A DNA stretch of 13,127 bases from an uncultured Clostridia bacterium. Lineage in GTDB: Bacteria > Bacillota > Clostridia > Christensenellales > Pumilibacteraceae. The notes below the pieces were generated by a model. The model saw only the letters and a list, made by a program, of their open reading frames with translations, did no database searches and was not told the DNA's origin. The position numbers were made by a program, and so were the translations under genes. Below, piece by piece: positions 7,084-13,127 of this stretch (positions within the stretch are counted from its first letter, which is position 1; every line of letters begins with the position of its first letter). The stretch covers positions 1 through 13,127 of the forward strand of contig CANDJX010000035.1 of the NCBI GenBank assembly GCA_947385185.1. Reading direction: 5' to 3'.

Positions 7084-9093
7084 TTACTCGATTTCGAACG
7101 CCGCGATATAATTGGCTTGCAATCCGTCGTTCCACATATCTTCGTTGGCGAACCTGACGGCGGAATAATACCTGCCGTTATCCAAAGTCTCTCCGCTCGA
7201 CATACGCAAGTAGACTCCGTAACGTCCCGTCTTAAGCGACTGCGGCAAATCGACGCTTACCGATTGCGTGACGGTTGCCTGCGATATGAAATTTCTGCCG
7301 TCGACGGCAACGTCTTCGAACGTGTGAACGGCTGCGCCGGTCGAGTCGGTTATAACTATATCGCAACGCTTGCTTTTTATGAGATTGGCAAAGCCCGTAT
7401 TTTCGATAGAAATATCTATCGGCAGTTTTTCCCCGCTCTTAACGGTATTGTAAGTCTTTACGTCGTTTACAACGAATCTGTATCCCAAATGCGACTCTAT
7501 ATAAGCGAGCGCCGTATCGTTATACGCCGTGTCTTTTCCCGTATATTTCGTCGCCGCCCATTGAGCGTGAATCGCCTGATTCCACTCCCAATTCAGATAC
7601 GACGTATGCAATTTGTACGCTTCTTTTATAAAGTATTCGGGATTGTTGTACGCGCCGACGCCGTTCGTTGCGGAAGGATCGGGGTCGGGTATCGCCTCGC
7701 CGCCGTAATACGTGCGCTCCGATTGCGAAGCAAGCCATTCGGTGTCTTTCGCCCTGTCAGTATACGTACCCATATCGGTCGCATTCGCGCCGTATGCGTC
7801 GTTGAATATACCTACGCGCCAATCGTCCGCGTGCGCGCCTTTCGCTTTATACCAATTGTAATATTGCGGCGTGCGCACGGCTATCGTAATCTCCGTGCCG
7901 CCCGTAGCCTCCAGAAGCGCGTTTACCGTTTCGGGATAATATGCCGCCCCATTCTCAACCGCGTCGGTATTGTAGTAACACTCGCCCCATAATCCGTAAA
8001 AACCGACCTGAATGACGTTGATTGTCGTGGCATAAGCCTTAAAAGTACCGCTTAATTGCGATATATGCCTTAACAGCATTGTTTGCGCCGGCTCTATTTT
8101 GCTCTTTCCCGCGATTTCGCCTGTTGCGGAATCATCGTAAACGAACCGCAGTATAACCGTGTTATCGTTCTGCTTTATACTCTCCAAAGTATCGGCAAAA
8201 GCGGTTATTGCGGCGGAAGACAATTCGAGATCGCCCGAACCGTTCATATTGCCCGAAAATGCGCTCAAATCGACTTTCAGATACAGCATACTGCTCGTAT
8301 CGGATTTTACGACGGCGGCGGCGCGCGCCGCGTCCGTTCCGCTTTCCGTCAGCTTCAGGAAGCGCGTGCTGTAAAATCCGCTTTCGGGATTATCGCTCAA
8401 TATATCCTGCTCGTCGAAAGTATAGCCCGTAGGCTTTGTCGTCCTCTCTTTGCTTTCCGTCGTTCCGACATACGAAATTGCGGACGAAGTTTTGCGGTCG
8501 TCCACGCCGCCGCCGTCTATATGCTGCTTGACTCTTATCGACACGGGCAAAGACACGGAGGCGTTATTCAAGGCGAAATCGACGTCGGAAGAACTATCGC
8601 CGTCCGCGTTCCACGACAAAACGAACTTGAGCGTGTGCGCTCCGAGATCCGTAAGCGGGACATAGATTTCCTTTCCCTGATCTATCGGACTGTCATCGTC
8701 GTATACCGCAAACGTAATATCGCCGGAATACAGCTTGCCGCCGAGCACGCGCGTATCCGCCGTTACGTTATAATCCACAGCGACTTCGGTGCCGGTAAGA
8801 TCGAGCACGAGGGACGCCGACATCTCGGACGAAGGCGCAAACTTACCGCTCGCTATATGCGGATTGCTTTTTGCCGTCAAGTCGAGCCGGAACGATTGCG
8901 ACAGCGACGTATCGCCGTCTTTCAGGTCAACCGCCCATTTCGCGACGTTTACGGTCTTTCCCGAGGAATCGGTAGAAACGAATCTCGCATAAATGCCGTC
9001 GACAAAAAACGTACCGAAAAAAATAAACAGCACGGAAAGAATGATGCAAATCGCCCTTTTGCTATTCGTTTGTTTTCTTTTCTTTGTCGACAC
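7084..9093 (-). CDS. Secreted TasA-like domain fused to DUF4874-DUF4832 enzyme-like module
   Basis: The 669-residue protein starts with a basic head, a hydrophobic segment (about 14-33) and GIYARFVS, the form seen in SipW-type substrates. Residues about 37-195 form a TasA/camelysin-like beta domain (VAKWAVDL at 50-57, GTEVAVDYNV at 101-110, RVKQHI at 187-192). Residues about 230-405 match DUF4874 (NPESGFYSTRFLKL, VILRFVYDD, VGFYGLWGE). Residues about 425-665 match DUF4832 (RVGIFNDAYG, YYGGEAIPD, HTSYLNWEW, LGYRF, ENTGFAN, FANEDMW). This pair resembles a glycoside-hydrolase-like barrel plus beta domain; Glu371 (LWGE) and Glu466 (GGE) are candidate catalytic acids, which is inference. The GTG start overlaps sipW by 32 bases and no better start exists before the signal segment. 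Confidence 0.88.
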   Translation of the reverse strand: MSTKKRKQTNSKRAICIILSVLFIFFGTFFVDGIYARFVSTDSSGKTVNVAKWAVDLKDGDTSLSQSFRLDLTAKSNPHIASGKFAPSSEMSASLVLDLTGTEVAVDYNVTADTRVLGGKLYSGDITFAVYDDDSPIDQGKEIYVPLTDLGAHTLKFVLSWNADGDSSSDVDFALNNASVSLPVSIRVKQHIDGGGVDDRKTSSAISYVGTTESKERTTKPTGYTFDEQDILSDNPESGFYSTRFLKLTESGTDAARAAAVVKSDTSSMLYLKVDLSAFSGNMNGSGDLELSSAAITAFADTLESIKQNDNTVILRFVYDDSATGEIAGKSKIEPAQTMLLRHISQLSGTFKAYATTINVIQVGFYGLWGECYYNTDAVENGAAYYPETVNALLEATGGTEITIAVRTPQYYNWYKAKGAHADDWRVGIFNDAYGANATDMGTYTDRAKDTEWLASQSERTYYGGEAIPDPDPSATNGVGAYNNPEYFIKEAYKLHTSYLNWEWNQAIHAQWAATKYTGKDTAYNDTALAYIESHLGYRFVVNDVKTYNTVKSGEKLPIDISIENTGFANLIKSKRCDIVITDSTGAAVHTFEDVAVDGRNFISQATVTQSVSVDLPQSLKTGRYGVYLRMSSGETLDNGRYYSAVRFANEDMWNDGLQANYIAAFEIE

Positions 9094-9688
9094 TTTGTTT
9101 CTTATATTTCTCCCTGATCGAATGCCTTGCGGATTTTCTGTTGATTTTCAGTATAATCGTAAGTCCTATAAGGACTACCGCCAGAATGATCAAAATCATT
9201 CCGAACGGCGACGTTATTGCCGCGATGAAATACGCGCCGCCCGGAAATCCGAAACTGTACTTGCCTATAACGTTTTCATACGGTATCGGTTCCGAATCGT
9301 TTGCGGTATTGTTGTCGCCCTTCGTGGTATAAAAGGTCTTTCCGTCGTTTGGCGTAATTCCGACGATCCTGTGCGTTATGATGTTTCCGTCGGCGTCGAA
9401 AAACGCAATAATATCGTCAACCGCCAAATCGCTCTCGGACGTTTGTCTGACTACGATTACGTCGTTCACGTCTATGCTCGGCTGCATACTGCCGGATACT
9501 ACCGCAAACGACGAGAATCCGAACAGACTGACGTATTTCTCTTTCATGACGACTCTCTGACAGAACGCTATGCATACGCAAACAATGATAAACGCAAGCA
9601 AAATCCATAAGCACGAAGCGACAATCTTTCCGACCGTTTTTCTGCGCTTAATTCTGGTTTTCAGCGTTTCGTTATCGTAAATTCTCAT
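9062..9688 (-). CDS. sipW: SipW-like signal peptidase I (ER type)
   Basis: SipW is a membrane signal peptidase that in Bacillus releases the matrix protein TasA and its partner. The 208-residue product has an N-terminal transmembrane segment (about 21-44), then the catalytic SGSMQPSI motif with Ser67. THRIVGI provides His106 and TKGDNN provides Asp125. The Ser-His pair, in place of Ser-Lys, marks the ER-type class. A second hydrophobic segment near the C-terminus (about 152-179) is followed by a basic tail. The ATG overlaps the upstream stop as TAATG, indicating coupled translation; a GTG six codons upstream is less likely. Its neighbours on both sides are predicted substrates. The stop is TAG. 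Confidence 0.93.
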   Translation of the reverse strand: MRIYDNETLKTRIKRRKTVGKIVASCLWILLAFIIVCVCIAFCQRVVMKEKYVSLFGFSSFAVVSGSMQPSIDVNDVIVVRQTSESDLAVDDIIAFFDADGNIITHRIVGITPNDGKTFYTTKGDNNTANDSEPIPYENVIGKYSFGFPGGAYFIAAITSPFGMILIILAVVLIGLTIILKINRKSARHSIREKYKKQSVDKEKKTNE

Positions 9689-11310
9689 TACGGGACGTAA
9701 CCCCACGTCTTGATATAAAGCTGCATCTTCGAGTTAGCCAGGCAATAACCCGTGCTGGACGTCGTGATGCCCTGATATACCGTAAAGTAGTCTGCGATAA
9801 TCGATCCGGAATTCAAAACTCTGCCGACGGATATGGAGTTATCCCCGTTCTTGACGAATACCTGGAACGAATTATAGCTGCTGTTTCCGAACATCTGTTT
9901 CAATTGCGCGTACGTAAACGTTATCTTTCCGTCCGAACCGAACGTAAAGGTCACGCCGTTATACGTAAACTGAGTCGCGCCGCTTGCATTCCTGGTCGTT
10001 GTTACCGTCGCAGATACTTTGGTCACGTCATTTTCTATAACGACTTCGATATTCTCCCTGATTTCGATAGGCGCAACGTATACGTTCAATACCGCCATAG
10101 TCACGACGGGATCGGTAGGAACATTGTATCTATCCTGGAAATAATGTTCGGAGTCATGCCACCATCTTTCGACGTCGCAATGCGACACGACGTACTTATA
10201 GACAGACGAATCGGGCATTACGATACCCGCCGCCGTAAGCGTAGACGAATCGTTGAAGTCGATAACCGAACCTTTCCTGATTTGAAGCAGCTGCGACGAA
10301 TTTTCAATTTGCGCAAAGCTCTGATCGGCGTTTTGCTTGGATCTGTCCCAATACTGTAACAGTACGGGAATGGAGTCGTCCTTGATAAGGTTGACCTGTA
10401 TCGGCGTAGCTTTCGAGAAATCACCCGTAACCGTAAACTTATAATAAGGTTTCCATCCGAGCACCGAACTCGACGCATACGAAACCAACGTGGGCTCCGC
10501 TCCGCCGCCGCTTCTGTCGACAACGAACGAGTACCCGCTCGGAATTTGTATGCCGAGAGCCGCCAATCCATCGTTGTCGGTAAAGTCTATCTCCGTGCCC
10601 GTCGCGACGTTCAGTGTCTGAGAAGTGTTCGGTATAGACGTCGACGAACCGTAAGAGAAGTAATCGAGTTGTATGTCGATCCGTCCGCTCTCGTTGGTGG
10701 CTATAATTCTCAAATCGTCCTGACTGATGATCTTCTCGCTGCCGTCCGCTCTCAGACTGAACATCTGGACACGGAACGTTCTGATACCCTTCAATTCGCC
10801 TTTATCCGCAGCGCACGTAAATCCCACGTCAACGTATTGCGGACTCGGCGCGCTGACTCCCGACGGCGACGTTGTTCCCAACGTAAACGGACCGTAAGCA
10901 TTGAGAACGGCGTCTTTGGTAAAAGGTTCCCCGCCGTTGGTGTCGTATTTGCTTACGTTCCAGGACGTATAAAGCGCTGCGTCCGAAGCAATGACAGGCA
11001 CAAGACGGATATAATACTGCGTTTCGATTTCGTTCGTATATGTGTTACCGTTAATCGTAGCGGTATTGGCAATCTGATAATGAACGTTATATGTCCCGGT
11101 CGCCGAAAAATCAAATGCGTCGGCAGTCGCGTTATAACCCCAAAGCCAGGAAGGATTATAAATAGAAATCGTGCCGACGGTTCTGGCGTTTTGAATGGGA
11201 TTCGTGACCGTTACGGAAGAACTGTATCTCGCGTTTGCGACACCCAATGACGCAAAAAGTACGGTCAATGCCGCGATAAAGCAGACAAACGCAGTAAGTC
11301 TTTTTTTCAT
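9688..11310 (-). CDS. Large secreted SipW-type substrate with duplicated beta modules
   Basis: The 540-residue protein has a typical short basic head, a hydrophobic segment (about 5-26) and VANARYSSSV, as in the other substrates of this array. Residues about 29-205 form a first beta-rich region (TVGTISIYN, TQYYIRLVP). Two related modules follow at about 211-312 and 313-415. Each has a beta strand, then an acidic -IDF-D- motif, then GI-x-P and a Y-x(1-2)-VV strand: GTEIDFTDNDGLAALGIQIP against GSVIDFNDSSTLTAAGIVMP. Their layout recalls MucBP-type repeats, but this is only a resemblance. A C-terminal beta region (416-540) follows. No LPxTG anchor is seen. The ATG overlaps the previous stop as ATGA and has an AAGGAGG site. 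Confidence 0.82.
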   Translation of the reverse strand: MKKRLTAFVCFIAALTVLFASLGVANARYSSSVTVTNPIQNARTVGTISIYNPSWLWGYNATADAFDFSATGTYNVHYQIANTATINGNTYTNEIETQYYIRLVPVIASDAALYTSWNVSKYDTNGGEPFTKDAVLNAYGPFTLGTTSPSGVSAPSPQYVDVGFTCAADKGELKGIRTFRVQMFSLRADGSEKIISQDDLRIIATNESGRIDIQLDYFSYGSSTSIPNTSQTLNVATGTEIDFTDNDGLAALGIQIPSGYSFVVDRSGGGAEPTLVSYASSSVLGWKPYYKFTVTGDFSKATPIQVNLIKDDSIPVLLQYWDRSKQNADQSFAQIENSSQLLQIRKGSVIDFNDSSTLTAAGIVMPDSSVYKYVVSHCDVERWWHDSEHYFQDRYNVPTDPVVTMAVLNVYVAPIEIRENIEVVIENDVTKVSATVTTTRNASGATQFTYNGVTFTFGSDGKITFTYAQLKQMFGNSSYNSFQVFVKNGDNSISVGRVLNSGSIIADYFTVYQGITTSSTGYCLANSKMQLYIKTWGYVP

Positions 11311-11960
11311 AACGTTTGCCCTCCTTCCGCGTTTACGGAACTTCCCGCGTCGCCGACGTATTGCGTTACGACTGCGGTTACTACAATACTGTACTCGTCG
11401 AACTCGTCGTAAGCCACGTCCCGCCACGTCCAATAAAAGCGCACGGTGATTTTATCGCCGGTCGCAAAAATCCCCGCGTCGGGGATAGTAACCGTATTTT
11501 CGACGGATCTGTCCGCGCCGGCGGCGAATTCTATCCTGCTTCCGCCGTTTAAGGAATATCCGTCTATGCTCATACCCGCAGGCAGTTTGCTCATTACGAC
11601 GTCCGCCTCAACGGTATACGAAAAAGACGTTTCCGTACCGTCGGGATCGATTTCCACGTCGAAATATCCGGTCTGCCCGGGCTTGATTTTTCCCGCTGCA
11701 ACCGTAGAGTCGACCGTATCGGGAACCATCGTAACGGCAATCTTACTCGCGGCGGCAGTATCCGCAAGCGAGATCCCGTTTACTTTGATTTTCCATTGCG
11801 CGACGTCCGCGTCGAATCGTCCGCTCCAGCCGTCGACGTAACGGGCAAACGAAATACCGCATATAAGAAAAACGCAAAGCAAAAAACACGCAACGGCAAT
11901 GATTAACCATTGCTTTGCGTTGTTTTTATTATCGAAGTCATTCCTTTTACGCGGCAACAT
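11307..11960 (-). CDS. TasA-like secreted protein 2
   Basis: The 217-residue protein has a charged 16-residue head, a hydrophobic segment (about 17-37) and ISFARYVDGWSG. The mature part follows the TasA/camelysin pattern: VAQWKIKVNG (53-62), KIKPGQTGYFDVEIDPDGTE (91-110), a central beta region, and a final strand YSIVVTAVVTQYV (190-202). TasA-family proteins assemble into extracellular fibres in Bacillus biofilms; a fibre role here is inferred. There are no cysteines after the membrane segment and no sortase motif. The ATG has a GGGAGG site with 7-base spacing. The gene follows TasA-like protein 1 after 103 bases, which contain a stable hairpin, and its stop overlaps the next start. Confidence 0.85.
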   Translation of the reverse strand: MLPRKRNDFDNKNNAKQWLIIAVACFLLCVFLICGISFARYVDGWSGRFDADVAQWKIKVNGISLADTAAASKIAVTMVPDTVDSTVAAGKIKPGQTGYFDVEIDPDGTETSFSYTVEADVVMSKLPAGMSIDGYSLNGGSRIEFAAGADRSVENTVTIPDAGIFATGDKITVRFYWTWRDVAYDEFDEYSIVVTAVVTQYVGDAGSSVNAEGGQTL

Positions 11961-11992
11961 TCATTCGCCTCCCGTTTTCGTAAAACGACCGC

Positions 11993-12032
11993 AACGGTTG
12001 CAGCCCGTCGTAACCGACGGACCGCAACCGTT
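11993..12032 (-). other. Stable intercistronic hairpin after the first TasA-like gene
   Basis: A nine-base-pair outer stem (AACGGTTGC, 11993-12001, with 12024-12032) and a six-base-pair inner stem (CCGTCG, 12005-12010, with 12015-12020) are separated by a 3/3 internal loop and closed by a four-base loop. No U-run follows directly on the minus strand, so it is not a canonical terminator. It may protect the 3' end of the first gene's mRNA or reduce readthrough. Confidence 0.6.
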
Positions 12033-12063
12033 TTGATCGTAATTCTATTCGGTAACCGAGCGA

Positions 12064-12759
12064 TCAGCTGCCGGATGTATCGTCCGACGGGATATGCTGT
12101 TTAGCACCTACATTCAGCGTGAACGTCAACGTAGGAGGGTTATTACCGAGCGCGGTATCGGCCGTGTTCTGAGTTTCGTCGTTCTCCCACACGAAATAAA
12201 TTCTTACGACAAACTCAAAATCAGCCGCAAACGCCGCGCCGCTCTGAAGCGGAATAAGACCGACGTACACGCCGTTGGAGTATGAAGCGTCGGCGGGCGT
12301 GACCGGCGTCAAAGCCGTTCCGTCTTTTGACGTATCGGCCGTAGTATCGTTATCGGTACGGGGAACTACTCTGTCTACTCCTAAAGAGTCGGGAACCGTC
12401 GCGCCGCCCGAAGCCGTAATATCTCCGATCTTTACCTCATAATCGACCGCGACTTCGGTCCCGGGACATTTGATCTTTACGTCGATATATCCCTCGGTGT
12501 CCGGCGCTATTTTTCCGTTGACCACGTATTGGTTGCTTACGACGTTCAACGCACTCGAAACTTCCGTTGTTACTCCCCACTTTGCGACAGTTAAATTTTT
12601 GTTCGTATCCGTTCCGCCCGTTACATATCTCGCAAGCGTGATACCAAACATCATTCCTGCCACTATAATGCACGCAATAATACATACGAGCATAGCGACT
12701 ACCACAATAGTAAGCTTCTTCTTTTTCTTTTCGTCAAAGCTGTTTGTGTTGTTTTCCAT
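12064..12759 (-). CDS. TasA-like secreted protein 1, first gene of the array
   Basis: The 231-residue protein has a cytoplasmic head with KKKKK (11-15), a long hydrophobic segment (about 16-41), then TLARYVTGG. The mature domain contains LTVAKWGV (56-63), KIAPDTEGYIDVKI (83-96), GTEVAVDYEVK (100-110) and a C-terminal strand ending VGAKQHI. GTEVAVDY and KQHI recur in the N-terminal domain of the DUF4832 fusion, indicating recent common ancestry of these two domains. As the promoter-proximal gene it is the best candidate for the major structural subunit. The ATG at 12759 is chosen for its GGAG site 7 bases upstream; the open frame extends 13 codons further without one. No anchor motif is visible. 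Confidence 0.87.
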   Translation of the reverse strand: MENNTNSFDEKKKKKLTIVVVAMLVCIIACIIVAGMMFGITLARYVTGGTDTNKNLTVAKWGVTTEVSSALNVVSNQYVVNGKIAPDTEGYIDVKIKCPGTEVAVDYEVKIGDITASGGATVPDSLGVDRVVPRTDNDTTADTSKDGTALTPVTPADASYSNGVYVGLIPLQSGAAFAADFEFVVRIYFVWENDETQNTADTALGNNPPTLTFTLNVGAKQHIPSDDTSGS

Positions 12760-12827
12760 TTGACCGCTCCTAAAAAATAAAATTTTTTTGATTGACACAA
12801 CCTATGCGATTCACTGCCGTTAATAAC

Positions 12828-12852
12828 ACATAGATTATACTAATTTATGTAC
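12828..12852 (+). repeat. Left inverted repeat of candidate promoter switch
   Basis: This 25-base element matches the reverse complement of 12963-12987 at 23 positions; its inner 22 bases (12831-12852) have only one mismatch. It is itself a near-palindrome: ten-base arms ACATAGATTA / TAATTTATGT around a TAC centre. The centre is TAC here and GTA in the right copy, which supports inverted orientation. Confidence 0.85.
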
Positions 12853-12862
12853 TTTTTCGTAA
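12834..12862 (-). promoter_or_regulatory. Weak promoter candidate facing the TasA-like/SipW array
   Basis: The minus strand has a perfect -10 box TATAAT (12834-12839) inside the left inverted repeat, but the -35 position at 17 bases holds only TTACGA (12857-12862), three of six consensus bases. The predicted start near 12827 would give a leader of about 68 bases to the first gene. Confidence 0.4.
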
Positions 12863-12962
12863 TATAGTGCGCATAAAAACCATATTTTCGTTATTTTTTT
12901 TGAAATTTCGCACATTATCTGCCCATTTTAGTTGCATTTTTCACACATGGGTTATATAATAT
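12853..12962. other. AT-rich candidate invertible segment
   Basis: This 110-base stretch lies between the two inverted repeats. It is far more AT-rich than the genes around it, has no reading frame of note, and carries a good outward promoter at its right edge. The layout fits a phase-variable DNA switch that would turn the promoter towards the surface-protein array after inversion. No recombinase gene is in the window. The alternative is a regulatory region with two palindromic operator sites. Confidence 0.5.
12932..12960 (+). promoter_or_regulatory. Strong promoter pointing away from the array
   Basis: TTGCAT (12932-12937) and a perfect TATAAT (12955-12960) are separated by an optimal 17 bases on the plus strand. 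The predicted start is near 12967, inside the right inverted repeat. Transcription would meet a terminator within about 50 bases. Confidence 0.65.
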
Positions 12963-12987
12963 GTACATAGATTAGTATAATCTACGT
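12963..12987 (-). repeat. Right inverted repeat of candidate promoter switch
   Basis: This is the reverse-complement partner of 12828-12852. It sits in a 27-base dyad (12963-12989) with 12-base arms around GTA and one mismatch between the arms. It also contains a plus-strand TATAAT (12976-12981). Confidence 0.85.
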
Positions 12988-12993
12988 ACTTTT

Positions 12994-13018
12994 CGGCAAC
13001 GGATTTCGTTGCCGTTTT
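12994..13018 (+). terminator. Rho-independent terminator on the plus strand
   Basis: An eight-base-pair stem CGGCAACG / CGTTGCCG (12994-13001 with 13007-13014) has a five-base loop and is followed by TTTT and then CATATTTT. The T-run exists only in the plus direction. It therefore stops transcripts from the outward promoter at 12932-12960 rather than those of the minus-strand gene ending at 13039. Confidence 0.75.
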
Positions 13019-13038
13019 CATATTTTCGAGTGGGCGAA

Positions 13039-13100
13039 TTACTGCATAAATTTACCGAGCTTGTTCATCATTTCGGTCTTATGTTCGAGCATAGAGTGCG
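13039..13100 (-). CDS. C-terminal end of an unidentified protein
   Basis: The last 19 complete codons plus a TAA stop of a minus-strand gene remain before the adapter. The final residues read MLEHKTEMMNKLGKFMQ, which looks like an amphipathic helix and uses codons like those of the other genes. The fragment is too short to identify. The gene would lie upstream of, and in the same direction as, the TasA-like array. Confidence 0.5.
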
Positions 13101-13127
13101 AGATCGGAAGAGCGTCGTGTAGGGAAA
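13101..13127. other. Illumina P5-side adapter left on contig end
   Basis: The last 27 bases begin AGATCGGAAGAGCGTCGTGT and end AGGGAAA, matching the TruSeq universal adapter in reverse complement. They are not biological and truncate the gene at 13039-13100. Confidence 0.97.

Noticed and set aside
8083..9117. Plus-strand open frame of 344 codons opposite the DUF4832 fusion gene
   Set aside because: Its composition is that of an antisense shadow, while the minus strand encodes recognisable domains.
11311..11433. N-terminal extension of the 540-residue protein by 41 codons
   Set aside because: It is Arg-rich, overlaps the upstream gene, and the ATG at 11310 has an AAGGAGG site followed by a proper signal segment.
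12792..12797. TTGACA on the plus strand
   Set aside because: No -10 box lies 15-19 bases downstream, and no plus-strand gene follows.
12828..12993. CRISPR-like or tandem repeat array
   Set aside because: Only two copies exist; they are inverted and palindromic, with no regular spacers and no cas genes.
12994..13018. Terminator of the truncated minus-strand gene ending at 13039
   Set aside because: The T-run is only on the plus-strand side; on the minus strand the hairpin is followed by AAAAGT.

Overview
The window is an assembled contig from an uncultivated bacterium, most likely of the phylum Bacillota (Clostridia-like). The evidence is a three-gene GatCAB amidotransferase, strong purine-rich Shine-Dalgarno sites, an ER-type SipW signal peptidase with TasA/camelysin-like substrates, and conserved domains typical of Clostridia. 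TGA is used as an ordinary stop, so the standard bacterial code applies. Both ends carry Illumina adapter (1-45 and 13101-13127), so native sequence is 46-13100.

Left part (46-3444, minus strand): a compact housekeeping operon in the order hisH-hisF-gatC-gatA-gatB, with gatB cut by the contig end. It encodes imidazole glycerol phosphate synthase (histidine and purine-linked metabolism) and the amidotransferase that makes Asn-tRNA/Gln-tRNA. Active-site residues are present in all the complete enzymes. A promoter sits so close to hisH that its mRNA is predicted to be leaderless. On the other side of this promoter region two genes run on the plus strand (3521-4387): a 67-residue protein and a two-helix membrane protein. 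They end in a strong bidirectional terminator shared with a convergent SIMPL-domain gene (4451-5239).

Right part (5578-12759, minus strand): one long operon-like array for a surface or matrix system. In transcription order it encodes two TasA-like secreted proteins, a 540-residue secreted protein with an internal duplication, the SipW signal peptidase, a TasA-like domain fused to a DUF4874-DUF4832 enzyme-like module, and two non-secreted conserved proteins. All four secreted proteins end their hydrophobic segment with Ala-Arg-Tyr/Phe, which suggests one dedicated peptidase processes them all. Start and stop codons overlap in the middle of the array. Structured RNA sits in its two larger gaps, and a terminator closes it at 5432-5465.

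Upstream of this array (12828-12987) lies the most interesting element: two inverted 25-bp repeats (23 of 25 matching) enclose an AT-rich 110-bp segment. Inside it, a good sigma-A-type promoter points away from the array and into a terminator (12994-13018). This is the layout of a phase-variable invertible promoter, shown here in the predicted OFF orientation. The alternative is a pair of palindromic operator sites.
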